The translations under genes were made by a program, and so were the position numbers. This document shows, piece by piece, positions 31,801-40,128 of a stretch of DNA of 43,040 bases. The notes under the pieces were generated by a model. It saw only the letters and a program-made list of their open reading frames with translations, made no database searches and was not told the origin of the DNA. Location of the stretch: NCBI GenBank assembly GCA_964525965.1, contig CAZGKA010000099.1, forward strand, positions 1 to 43,040, given 5' to 3'. Numbering within the stretch: the stretch's first letter is position 1; every line of letters begins with the position of its first letter. The DNA comes from Methanodesulfokora sp964525965 (lineage in GTDB: Archaea; Korarchaeota; Korarchaeia; Korarchaeales; Korarchaeaceae).

Positions 31801-32865
31801 ATGAGGGTTTTAGAGCAGGATCCAAAGAGAGGATCCTTAAAACTAAAGATAGACACCATAAATGACCTAGTTTGGCTGTACTTCCTGTTGGAGGAAGGAG
31901 ACGTCATCACCATGAGGACTGTGAGGCGGGTGAAGTCCGAGGGGGGCAGACCGGACAGCGGAGAAAGGGTGCCCATGACGGTCACGATAAAGCTCGAGAA
32001 GGTGAAAATGGACGACTACGGACAGAGGTTGAGGATGACCGGGATAGTGACCAGAGGTCCAGAGAGGTACGGGATACAAGGCAAGCACCACACCCTGAAC
32101 CTGGGGGTCGGAGGGGTTGTGGAGATCGAGAAGAAGGAGTGGAGTGACGCACACGTGTCAATAATTAAGGAGGCTGTCGAGTCGAGTAAGCGTCCCACCG
32201 TGGTCATAGTCGCCTTAGATGAGAGGAACGCGACCGTAGCCTTAGTGGACAACTTCGAGATCAAGGAGGTCACATCCGTGAGCGGGGAACCATTTAAAGA
32301 CGCAAGCTCCAGCTATGAGTCCGCTCTATCCAGATCTTTCAAGGAGTTGGAGGAAATATTGAACAGAATCATTGAGGGAAAGGACGTCAAGGCGATAATA
32401 GTCTGTGGGCCGGGTTTCTTCAAGAGGTTATTCCTGAAGTATCTGGAGAACAAAGGATCGGATCTCTTAAACAGAGTTCACGTCTGCGATACCAGCAGCG
32501 CTACCATGAGTGGGGTCAGGGAGGCCATAAAGAGAGGAGTCCTAGATAGAGTACTGGGAGAGCTGGAGATAGCTAGATCCTCTAAGATCATGGAGAAGTT
32601 CCTAGAACTTGTTTCTAGGGGATCTAACTTGATTTCCTATGGAATTGATGAGGTACACAGGGCTGTGACCTACGGTGCTGCCGAGTCCGCGCTCATATCG
32701 AGCGATCTTCTCTTCAACAAAGAACATAGAGAGAAGGTTCTAGATATCATGGAAAAAGCGCGAAACTACAAAACAGAACTTCACGTCGTTAAGAGTGATA
32801 CAGAGGTTGGAGAAGCTGTAAAATCGTTCGGAGGGGCTGTGGCCATCCTCAGATACAACATCTAA
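31801..32865 (+). CDS. pelA: Pelota (aDom34), ribosome rescue factor
   Basis: Splits stalled ribosomes together with aEF1A and ABCE1. The 354 residues have the three eRF1-like domains: an N-terminal Sm-like domain (LKIDTINDLVWLYFLLEEGD), a central domain with VVIVALDERNATVALV, and a C-terminal domain with HRAVTYGAAESALISSDLLF. The GGQ loop of eRF1 is absent, as expected for Pelota. The length is normal. It is placed 15 bp after dnaG on the same strand, so the two RNA-quality-control genes are probably co-transcribed. Confidence 0.95.
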   Translation: MRVLEQDPKRGSLKLKIDTINDLVWLYFLLEEGDVITMRTVRRVKSEGGRPDSGERVPMTVTIKLEKVKMDDYGQRLRMTGIVTRGPERYGIQGKHHTLNLGVGGVVEIEKKEWSDAHVSIIKEAVESSKRPTVVIVALDERNATVALVDNFEIKEVTSVSGEPFKDASSSYESALSRSFKELEEILNRIIEGKDVKAIIVCGPGFFKRLFLKYLENKGSDLLNRVHVCDTSSATMSGVREAIKRGVLDRVLGELEIARSSKIMEKFLELVSRGSNLISYGIDEVHRAVTYGAAESALISSDLLFNKEHREKVLDIMEKARNYKTELHVVKSDTEVGEAVKSFGGAVAILRYNI

Positions 32866-32869
32866 AAGA

Positions 32870-33574
32870 TCATCTCATGGTTTCGGAGGCCATCCTGTTT
32901 CTGAACCCCTTTTTAACCCTCATAAGCTTCTGAACAGCTTCCTCGACGGACTCCCCTAGGTCGAGCCTGTACGTCAGGTAGAGCCCGGTGGTGCCCTCAA
33001 CTTTTCTCTTAGTAAGCACCATGATTCTCTCCATCACGACCTTCAACGGAATCCCCAAGATATCAGCAGCTAAGGATTCCTTGCCTATTATGCTGGTCGC
33101 CGCATGTCCTTTGTTTGTGGGGTATATTAGCTTCAGCTCCTTGTTGACCCCGGGAACTCTGACCTCATCAAGCTCCTGCAGCGAAATCACTCCACCAAAC
33201 CTGTAGAAGAAGCTCTCATTTTCGGCCAGCTGGGAAAGCGGATAGGAAATAGTGACGTCCTCTGGATACTTTATGTACATCTTTGGCGTGCTTTTTGGAG
33301 TGGATTGTATTATCTCCCGTGAGATCGGATCGGAGAACCTCTCAAGAAGGGCGTGATCTATTAGCGAAAAGGGACGGAGTGGTTTCTCTACGATTATGTC
33401 TACATCGCTCTTGGGATGGACGTCCCCCCTTGCAACACTGCCGTACAGTTTGGGGGATAAGTTCAAGTCGTGCAGGGGCTTCATGTAGGTCTTGGCAATT
33501 TCTCTCTTTTTTCTGAGCGTGATCCAGTGCTCATCGTCGTATACGAGGACCTCCTCTGGTTCGAAAGGGATCAT
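32870..33574 (-). CDS. Predicted nucleotidyltransferase (Pol beta fold)
   Basis: A 234-residue archaeal protein of unknown substrate. The nucleotidyltransferase motif is LYGSVARGDVHPKSDVDIIV (about residues 43-62), giving the G-S and D-x-D metal ligands. A third acidic residue may lie near the VTISYP strand. The remainder (YPTNKGHAATSIIGKES and onwards) matches no domain I recognise. It ends 4 bp after the convergent Pelota stop and is divergent from the next gene by 35 bp. A role in RNA modification or as a toxin-like transferase is open. Confidence 0.75.
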   Translation of the reverse strand: MIPFEPEEVLVYDDEHWITLRKKREIAKTYMKPLHDLNLSPKLYGSVARGDVHPKSDVDIIVEKPLRPFSLIDHALLERFSDPISREIIQSTPKSTPKMYIKYPEDVTISYPLSQLAENESFFYRFGGVISLQELDEVRVPGVNKELKLIYPTNKGHAATSIIGKESLAADILGIPLKVVMERIMVLTKRKVEGTTGLYLTYRLDLGESVEEAVQKLMRVKKGFRNRMASETMR

Positions 33575-33609
33575 CTTTTTATTGAGCTGGGGTAGTAGGT
33601 AATAAAGTT

Positions 33610-34248
33610 ATGAAATGTCCCAGATGCGGCAGGGATGAGGAGCTATACCTCAGAAGATACTCCGGGGAGGTCCTCTGCAGAGTCTGTTTGAAGAAAAGCA
33701 TCCTAAATAAGATTAGGAGAACCGTGGGCAAGCACGACCTTCTGGAGAGATCGTGCTCCTTAGCGTACCTGAAACTCCACCGACCCTACGATGATCTCGC
33801 CCTTGATATATTCCTAGATATGGAACGGAGATTTCCGGAGGTCAGCGTGGACATAATCGACCTGCCCGACGTTGGAATGGAGAACATCTCAGTCCACCTT
33901 CAAGATTTAATCGACTATGCTCTTTCCTCCGGGTATGACAGAGTGGTTATTCCGGCCTTTCTGGAGGATGCGGTCATGCTGTTCGTACGGTACATCTACA
34001 CAGGATCCCCTGAGCTCATGTTCATCGATGGCGTCGGTTATGTCATGTGCCGCAGGACGGATCCCCCGATAGTCTCACCTTTTATTGAGGTTATGTCGGA
34101 GGAGCTGACTTATCTCGTTGGAGCCGATGAAAAGCTCACACCTATGATGAAGTTCGTACGGGAGCTGGAGAGAGACACTCCAGGAGCCCTTTACAACATG
34201 TATCACTCCTACCATGTTCTTTTAAAGAACTCCCTCAATCTTTCGTGA
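33610..34248 (+). CDS. Degenerate Ncs6/TtuA-like protein without PP-loop
   Basis: A 212-residue protein resembling tRNA 2-thiouridine synthases of the Ncs6/TtuA group in order of segments. An N-terminal zinc ribbon, CPRCGR and VLCRVCLKK (about residues 3-27), is followed by the basic helix ILNKIRRTVGKHDLLE. At the point where the ATP-binding SGGKDS loop should be, the sequence reads HRPYDDLALDIF. The region VVIPAFLEDAVMLFVRYIY stands where the ATGHNLDDEA motif is expected. The C-terminal half (VSPFIEVMSEELTYLVGA; ERDTPGALYNMYHSY) also aligns. It lacks the second zinc finger. I infer a non-catalytic paralogue. It lies 30 bp before proS. Confidence 0.62.
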   Translation: MKCPRCGRDEELYLRRYSGEVLCRVCLKKSILNKIRRTVGKHDLLERSCSLAYLKLHRPYDDLALDIFLDMERRFPEVSVDIIDLPDVGMENISVHLQDLIDYALSSGYDRVVIPAFLEDAVMLFVRYIYTGSPELMFIDGVGYVMCRRTDPPIVSPFIEVMSEELTYLVGADEKLTPMMKFVRELERDTPGALYNMYHSYHVLLKNSLNLS

Positions 34249-34278
34249 GTCGACATCCTTCCGAAGGAGGGAGTAAAA

Positions 34279-35721
34279 TTGTCTGAGAGAAAGGCTTTTG
34301 AGCTGACCAAGAAGGAGGAGGACTTTTCCAGATGGTTCGACGAGGTTCTATTCAAAGCTGAGATATTGGACGAGAGATACCCTGTTAAGGGGCTATACGT
34401 GTGGTTGCCGTACGGTTATGCCATAATGGAGAACATCATGTCCGTAATGGAGAGGTTGCTGAGGGAGACTGGACACAAGAGGGTGTACTTTCCCTCCATA
34501 GTTCCCGAGTCGACATTAAGCAGGGAGTTCAGATTCATAAAGGGATTCGAGAGCACGATTTACTGGATAACCCAGGTGGGGTTAAAGAAGCTCGACGAGA
34601 GACTCGCCTTAAGACCTACAAGTGAGGCGATAATGTACGAGGTCCTTTCCAGATGGATCAAGAGCTACTCAGACCTGCCGTTGCGCATATATCAGATAGT
34701 CCCCGCTTACAGATACGAGACCAAGGCTACTAGACCCATGTTGAGGGTTAGGGAAATCACCTTCTTCAAGGAGGCCCACACCTTCCACGCTACATTTGAG
34801 GAGGCTGCTGAACAAGTCAAGCTCGGCGTCGATATATACAAGAAATTCTACGACGAGCTCCTAGTGCCCTACATAGTGGTCAAAACGCCTCCTTGGGACA
34901 CCTTCCCCGGAGCCCATTATAACTACGACCTCATAACAATCCTCCCGGATGGAAAGGCATTGGAGCTCGGGAGCGTCATAAACTTCGGAGATCTCTTCGC
35001 CAAAGCTTATGATCTGCAATACACCGATAGGGACGGCAAGAAGAAGTACGTCCACACCACATCGTTCGGAATATCTGAGAGGTCCTTGGCTTCGGTCATA
35101 GCGATACACGGAGACAACAGGGGTTTGATACTGCCTCCGAGGATAAGCCCCATAAAGGTCGTGATAGTCCCCATACCCTCGAAGGGTTTCGAGAATGAGA
35201 TAAACAACTACGCCTCCAAGATATACTCGCTGGTGTCCTCCAGCTATATGTGCGAGCTCGACCTCACCGAGGATGAGAAGCCAGGGTACAAGTTCTACAA
35301 GTGGGAGATGAAGGGCGTTCCTGTGAGGCTGGAGGTAGGAAAGAGCGAGGTCGAGGAGGGATCCGTTACGGTGTTCCGGAGAGACACCATGGAGAGAACT
35401 AAGGTAAGCGAGGAGGAGCTCCTGCCATACCTCGAAGATCTCTTCGAGGATATAGAGGAGAAGATGAGGGAAAAGGCGAGGAAATACTTCGAGAGCATGG
35501 TCACCTATGTCGAGGATGTTGAGAAGCTAAGATCCTCCGTGCAGAACAAACTGACCTCGTTCCCCTGGTGTGGTGGAAAGGAGTGTGCGCTTGAGGTTGA
35601 GGAGGTGGCTGGATATTCGATGATAGGATACGAGGAGGGCTCTCTCAAGGGCAAGAACAAGAAGTGTATAGTCTGCGGAAAAGAGGCCCCTCACCTTGCT
35701 TGGATAGGCAGGAGCTACTGA
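34279..35721 (+). CDS. proS: Prolyl-tRNA synthetase (archaeal/eukaryotic type)
   Basis: Charges tRNA(Pro). The 480 residues begin at TTG 34279 after GGAGGGAG. Class II motif 1 is around GLYVWLPYGYAIMENI, motif 2 around YRYETKATRPMLRVREITFF (residues about 150-169), and motif 3 around SFGISERSLASVIAIHGDN. The anticodon-binding domain and the C-terminal zinc-binding domain of the archaeal form are present, with cysteines in WCGGKECAL and KCIVCGKEAP, ending in the expected IGRSY-like Tyr. No editing insertion is present, as in other archaeal ProRS. Confidence 0.95.
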   Translation: MSERKAFELTKKEEDFSRWFDEVLFKAEILDERYPVKGLYVWLPYGYAIMENIMSVMERLLRETGHKRVYFPSIVPESTLSREFRFIKGFESTIYWITQVGLKKLDERLALRPTSEAIMYEVLSRWIKSYSDLPLRIYQIVPAYRYETKATRPMLRVREITFFKEAHTFHATFEEAAEQVKLGVDIYKKFYDELLVPYIVVKTPPWDTFPGAHYNYDLITILPDGKALELGSVINFGDLFAKAYDLQYTDRDGKKKYVHTTSFGISERSLASVIAIHGDNRGLILPPRISPIKVVIVPIPSKGFENEINNYASKIYSLVSSSYMCELDLTEDEKPGYKFYKWEMKGVPVRLEVGKSEVEEGSVTVFRRDTMERTKVSEEELLPYLEDLFEDIEEKMREKARKYFESMVTYVEDVEKLRSSVQNKLTSFPWCGGKECALEVEEVAGYSMIGYEEGSLKGKNKKCIVCGKEAPHLAWIGRSY

Positions 35722-35766
35722 AAATCTCCATTTTCGGCCGATCGGTCCATGACCTCCTCACCAAAT

Positions 35767-35775
35767 CTTTATTTA
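35767..35775 (+). promoter_or_regulatory. TATA box of eS26
   Basis: CTTTATTTA lies about 40 bases before the eS26 ATG at 35810 and predicts a leader of about 12 bases including GGGGGA. Confidence 0.45.
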
Positions 35776-35809
35776 CCCAATACCTCGACTCATCTTGGGG
35801 GAAATTGTT

Positions 35810-36154
35810 ATGCCCAAGAAGAGGAGGAACAGGGGTAGAAACCTGAAGAACTCGGGACACGAGAAGACAGTTCAGTGCTACAAATGCCACAGGCTAGTAC
35901 CTGCCGATAAAGCCATAAAGGTGACGGTCTGGACCTCTCCGATTCAAGGATCATTGGCTAAGGATCTGGAGAAGAAGGGGGCCTATGTCTCAAAGAGGTT
36001 GGAGACCAGATATTACTGCATAAGCTGTGCTATATTTTACGGAATAGTTAGTCCGAGAAAGGAGGAGGAGAGGAAGGTCAGAGCACCTCTGCAGAAGTCA
36101 CTTGCAGGAAGGAGAACATCATCGAAGGTTCCACTGAAGTTCCTCAAGATCTAG
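35810..36154 (+). CDS. rps26e: Ribosomal protein eS26
   Basis: A small-subunit protein near the mRNA exit in eukaryotes; among archaea it is known mainly from TACK and related lineages. I start it at ATG 35810 (MPKKRRNRGRNLKNSGHEKT, 114 residues) after GGGGGAAATTGTT. Two C-x2-C pairs, CYKC and CISC, form the zinc site: the segment VQCYKCHRLVPADKAIK (about residues 21-37) and YYCISCAIFYGIVSPR (about 68-83) are diagnostic. The gene ends inside the convergent polymerase gene by 4 bp. Confidence 0.93.
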   Translation: MPKKRRNRGRNLKNSGHEKTVQCYKCHRLVPADKAIKVTVWTSPIQGSLAKDLEKKGAYVSKRLETRYYCISCAIFYGIVSPRKEEERKVRAPLQKSLAGRRTSSKVPLKFLKI

Positions 36155-38493
36155 AGGAACGCTTCTAATCCCCCTCCTCCTTTTAACTCTGACTCCTTTA
36201 CTCCAACGAACTTCAGTATCCTCATGACGGCTGGAAGTATCATCTTATCTATGTAATAGTCAACGTCAATGTCCTCAGGACGAGCTGAGAAGAAGGGGAC
36301 CGATCTCTCGTACAGCTTTCCGCTCCCCTTGACCACTACGTAGCCTACCTTATCTCCTGGCTTTATCTTCCAACCCATCCTCCTCAGATCCTCAGCAACC
36401 TTGAGATGAGGCGTCCTAGCCTTGTATTCCTTCTTTGTTATCTCCTTCCATATGGTGAAATCCCTCAGGGGGACTCTCAGGTTCCTGACGTCCTCCATGT
36501 ACTTCCTAATGAAAGATTTTGCCTTCTCCCTGGCTTCTCTTATTTCTTTTGTTGTTAGGACTATTCTGACGACCTCCCTCTGCGCCTTTCTAGCTACATC
36601 AGGCCAATCCCCGCGAACGCATTCAAGACCCACCAAGTCCATGGTACCGTCCTCAAGCAGTCCGGCGTACTTCTTTTTGGCCTCGGTGAAGATTATCCTC
36701 TGGTAGACCTTCTCGAGCTTTATGTCAAGGGATAGTTTTTCCTCTATCCTGTTCAGTAGGTCCTCGACTCCCTCCCTATACCTGATGAAGATACTGTCCG
36801 TGTCTCCGTATATGACCTTGAACCCCGCCTCCTCAGCCATCGCTATTATGCTCCTGAGATAGTATCTACCCCAGGCAGCTGTGGCCTCGGCCACAGGTTT
36901 GAGATACCAGCGCGCCCCGACCCAGCCTGTGTAGCCGTAGGTAGCGTTGGCTATGACCTTCAAGGCCTTCTGTCTGGCCTGAAGGACTCTGTAGTATGGA
37001 CTATCCTCCTGAAGGGACTTTAGCTTCTCTTTGACCTCCCTCCTCGCTCTTATGAGTTCAGATAGTATCTCCCGGTACAGTCCCGGCGGCTCCTTCCTGA
37101 ACCTGTGACCTACCTCCGGAGCTACATAGCATCCTTGCGGGGGATCTGGTTCATCGGGAGGGATGTATGTGTCTGGGGAGACGTTGTTCAGCATCATTAT
37201 GTTTGGGTACATGCTGGCGAAGTCGAGAACCGCTATGTTCTCGTGAACTCCCGGTTCTGGTTTGAGGACCATACCGCCCACATAGCTGCCGGCGAAAGCC
37301 TCCTTTCTAGGAGGGACAAGCTCCCCTCTTCTCACAGCCTCCTTTATCAGGAACCACTCAACCCGGAAGCCCACGGCCGCAGCAGCCACGTGATCCAGCG
37401 GGAGGCCGACCACTTGAGATAGCTGAATCCCGAAATCCAAGAACTTCTCCCCGAGTCCTCTGACCCTCCTCACGTTGTGCCGAGCGTAATCACGGAGGAC
37501 TTCTCTCTTTCTGGACCAGTAGTCGTAGAGCTCGTATTCAAGTATCTCTGGTCCCTCGTTCTCCGGCATGACGCCCAGGTAGTCCGCTGCGTTTCGTAGG
37601 GTCTTCAGTTTTATCTCCTGTATGTCCTCCACGAAGTCCAAGAGGTCGAGATTTGCTCTTCCCGTGACAGATACATGACCGTATGCACTTGTGTGGGGAA
37701 ATAGCCCTATCCTGCCGACAGGGAGCTTCATTCCATTTACCTTAGCTCTTTCAACGAGGTACATCCAGTCCCTCTTGTTTGTTCCATAACCAAATATCAC
37801 ATCCGGATCGCTTGATTTTATAACCTCGCAGAAATCCTTCAGCAGCTCTGAATCGTCGTTCCCAGCCTCAAGACAGATGGTTTCCCCATCCGGTGTTATT
37901 ATGGATATCATGACTACTGGAGAGTTTCTAGGATCGGGAGAGCCTCTCTTTCCTGGGATCACACAATAGAAAGAGAGGGTTCTCAGCTCAGGCGACTCCT
38001 CGACCTCAGAAAGTTTGAATTCGCCTGTGACCTCATAGGCCGAGTCGATCTGCGCGTCCTCGGGTTTGGAGGTTGGTGAAACCTCCACCTCAACAAACTT
38101 GCAAGGAGGCAGATCCCTGAGAATCAGATACTGCATTGTGTACCTTATGTCATGTTCATAGCAGCCCGCCACAACATCAAGATTTGAAATCTTCTTGGCC
38201 AACTTGTCCATGCTCGATGGATCCTTAACCCAGATCTCAGCACACGTGAGCTCCTTTCCGAGGAACCTCTTCTTCGCAGGCCTGACCTCGGCCACTCCCT
38301 CGATCCTGGAGCATCTATTTATCAGCACGTTTTGAGAGCTATCATTCCTCGGAACAGCGTAGAACCTAGGAAGGAAGTTTTTATCGATCAGAAGAACTCT
38401 TTTCCCCTCTTCATCTATTCCCCAGAGCCTCACCTCTGGTCTAGGCCCGGGCTTATGGGAATCTATATCTAAGAGCCAGAAGGAGATCCTCAT
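36151..38493 (-). CDS. Family-B DNA polymerase paralogue with degenerate exonuclease
   Basis: A 780-residue family-B polymerase. The polymerase motifs are intact: A VLDFASMYPNIM (about residue 415), B KVIANATYGYTGW (about 510), C YGDTDSIF (about 560). The exonuclease is not. Where Exo I should read DIE the sequence is LSFYCVIPG; Exo II is FGYGTNKRDWMYL; Exo III reads DYARHNV with Asn in place of Asp. The enzyme should therefore extend DNA without proofreading. The N-terminal domain and the C-terminal tail GGGGLEAFL (possible PCNA-binding end) are present. It is distinct from the 834-residue polymerase at 18044. Confidence 0.92.
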   Translation of the reverse strand: MRISFWLLDIDSHKPGPRPEVRLWGIDEEGKRVLLIDKNFLPRFYAVPRNDSSQNVLINRCSRIEGVAEVRPAKKRFLGKELTCAEIWVKDPSSMDKLAKKISNLDVVAGCYEHDIRYTMQYLILRDLPPCKFVEVEVSPTSKPEDAQIDSAYEVTGEFKLSEVEESPELRTLSFYCVIPGKRGSPDPRNSPVVMISIITPDGETICLEAGNDDSELLKDFCEVIKSSDPDVIFGYGTNKRDWMYLVERAKVNGMKLPVGRIGLFPHTSAYGHVSVTGRANLDLLDFVEDIQEIKLKTLRNAADYLGVMPENEGPEILEYELYDYWSRKREVLRDYARHNVRRVRGLGEKFLDFGIQLSQVVGLPLDHVAAAAVGFRVEWFLIKEAVRRGELVPPRKEAFAGSYVGGMVLKPEPGVHENIAVLDFASMYPNIMMLNNVSPDTYIPPDEPDPPQGCYVAPEVGHRFRKEPPGLYREILSELIRARREVKEKLKSLQEDSPYYRVLQARQKALKVIANATYGYTGWVGARWYLKPVAEATAAWGRYYLRSIIAMAEEAGFKVIYGDTDSIFIRYREGVEDLLNRIEEKLSLDIKLEKVYQRIIFTEAKKKYAGLLEDGTMDLVGLECVRGDWPDVARKAQREVVRIVLTTKEIREAREKAKSFIRKYMEDVRNLRVPLRDFTIWKEITKKEYKARTPHLKVAEDLRRMGWKIKPGDKVGYVVVKGSGKLYERSVPFFSARPEDIDVDYYIDKMILPAVMRILKFVGVKESELKGGGGLEAFL

Positions 38494-38536
38494 ACCAGAA
38501 ACACATATCTGGATCCGACAACTTAAAACATGTCAT

Positions 38537-39337
38537 ATGAGTCGCGAACTTGTGCTGTCCGAAAGGCCTATCATAATAGGCATGGTGCATCTGAGACCGA
38601 CGCTAGGAGCGCCTTATCCTGAGAAGATTAGTTCCATGGTTGGAAAGGCCGTTGAAGATGCTATGGCTCTGGAAAAGGGTGGAGTGGATGCCGTCCTCGT
38701 CGAGAACTTCTTCGACTTCCCGTACTATCCGAACAGGGTCCCTCCCGAAACTATAGCCTCCATCACCGTAGCTGTCCTCGAGGTGATGAGATCTGTTAGT
38801 GTCCCCGTTGGGGTCAACATACTGAGGAACGACTCTCTGGCATCTCTGGCCGTCGCCCAAGCAACCGGAGCATCCTTCATAAGAGTGAACGTACTTACCG
38901 ACGCCTACGTCACAGATCAGGGGATAATAGAGGGGAAGGCCCATGAGCTCTTGAGAGCTAGATCTAGACTTGAAGATATCTGCGGGAAAATTAAGATACT
39001 GGCTGATGTACGTGTCAAACACGCTTCCCCGCTCTCCACGAGACCCATGGTTGAGGAGGCGTTGGATGCATATGAGAGGGGAGGGGCGGACGCTATCGTG
39101 ATCACCGGGTCCAGAACAGGGGTTCCCCCCACTGAGGACTCTTTAATGAAGCTCCGGAGAGCATTGAAGGATGTGCCCATTTTTCTCGGCAGTGGCGTAA
39201 ATCCCAAGAATGTGAGCCTTCTGAGGTATGCTGATGGCGCCATAGTTGGATCCTATTTCAAGGAAGGGGGGATCTCGTCGCCTGTTTCGGTGGAAAAGGT
39301 TAAATCGCTTGTAGAAGCTGTCAGATCTCTAAAGTGA
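38537..39337 (+). CDS. BtpA/SgcQ family TIM-barrel protein
   Basis: A 266-residue protein of the BtpA family. In cyanobacteria BtpA affects photosystem I stability, and SgcQ is a related putative sugar-metabolism protein; in archaea the role is unknown. Diagnostic segments are IIGMVHLRPTLGAPYP (about residues 12-27), GVDAVLVENFFDFPYYP (about 49-65), VGVNILRNDS, and IFLGSGVNPKNVSLLRYADG near residue 213. It starts 43 bp from the divergent polymerase gene, which leaves room for only a short promoter. No catalytic assignment can be made from sequence. Confidence 0.85.
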   Translation: MSRELVLSERPIIIGMVHLRPTLGAPYPEKISSMVGKAVEDAMALEKGGVDAVLVENFFDFPYYPNRVPPETIASITVAVLEVMRSVSVPVGVNILRNDSLASLAVAQATGASFIRVNVLTDAYVTDQGIIEGKAHELLRARSRLEDICGKIKILADVRVKHASPLSTRPMVEEALDAYERGGADAIVITGSRTGVPPTEDSLMKLRRALKDVPIFLGSGVNPKNVSLLRYADGAIVGSYFKEGGISSPVSVEKVKSLVEAVRSLK

Positions 39338-39342
39338 AATTT

Positions 39343-40128
39343 TTAGTCTTTATCTGAAGAGAGGGCTTTCTTCAGCTTGCTTTCAAACTCATCGAACTTC
39401 TTTATGAGCTCATCGGCTGCCGCGAGGATTATTCTGAATGGGGGGAGCTGGCCGTTCGACTCAAATCCTATGAATATCCTAGTGTTGTCCCATTTGACTT
39501 GAACCCTAGAGTCTCCGGAGTTTAACATCCTCTCCAGTTCGGCAGCACATTTAGGGCATGAGTACGGATCTCTTATCACCACAACTCCATCCCTGTCCTT
39601 CTCCAAGCTTTCACAGTTTTTACAGGATTCAGGCAGAGCCTCGGGAAGGACCTCGTAGATCGGAGTGTAGCTGTACCTTAAACCGCTCACCGGCTGCCAT
39701 TTGGCATGCCACCTTCCTTTTCCTAACTTCACAATTGCCTCGAACTTAAGCTTCTGGCCTCTTTTCATGGTGACTATCGGTATTCTTGAGTTTATCGGAA
39801 TTATGAGCGGATCCGAGCTCTCGAGATCTCCCGAGTAGACCACTTCTTCTTCCTCCTGAGCCTCCCTATCGAGTCTGAGCGTGACCACTGAGTCCTCCTC
39901 CATTGAGTAGTTCTTGAGGTCCGTTCTTATCGGGATCATCGCCAGCCTGTGAGCTATGTACTCATCGGGGTAGTCGGTGGTGTTGGTGAAAAAGATAACC
40001 TCGTGTACAGCCATCACAGGAACCTCTGAGAGGATGGCTCTCCTCAGGGCGTTCGCTATAGAGGGAGTTGTCTCCTCAAGAAGAAACTCCGCCTTATCCT
40101 CGCTAAGCTTGAGTATTCTTATCTTCAT
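39343..40128 (-). CDS. rpo3: RNA polymerase subunit D (Rpo3)
   Basis: The archaeal counterpart of bacterial alpha and eukaryotic Rpb3, forming the Rpo3-Rpo11 assembly platform. The 261 residues have the alpha-like start with ETTPSIANALRRAILSEVP (about residues 19-37) and the inserted domain with four cysteines, CKNC (about 168-171) and CPKC (about 190-193), which in several archaea holds an Fe-S cluster. The C-terminus carries the dimerisation segment with FRIILAAADELIKKFDEFE. It normally follows uS11 in archaea; here an extra gene separates the two, overlapping rpo3 by 4 bp. Confidence 0.94.
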   Translation of the reverse strand: MKIRILKLSEDKAEFLLEETTPSIANALRRAILSEVPVMAVHEVIFFTNTTDYPDEYIAHRLAMIPIRTDLKNYSMEEDSVVTLRLDREAQEEEEVVYSGDLESSDPLIIPINSRIPIVTMKRGQKLKFEAIVKLGKGRWHAKWQPVSGLRYSYTPIYEVLPEALPESCKNCESLEKDRDGVVVIRDPYSCPKCAAELERMLNSGDSRVQVKWDNTRIFIGFESNGQLPPFRIILAAADELIKKFDEFESKLKKALSSDKD

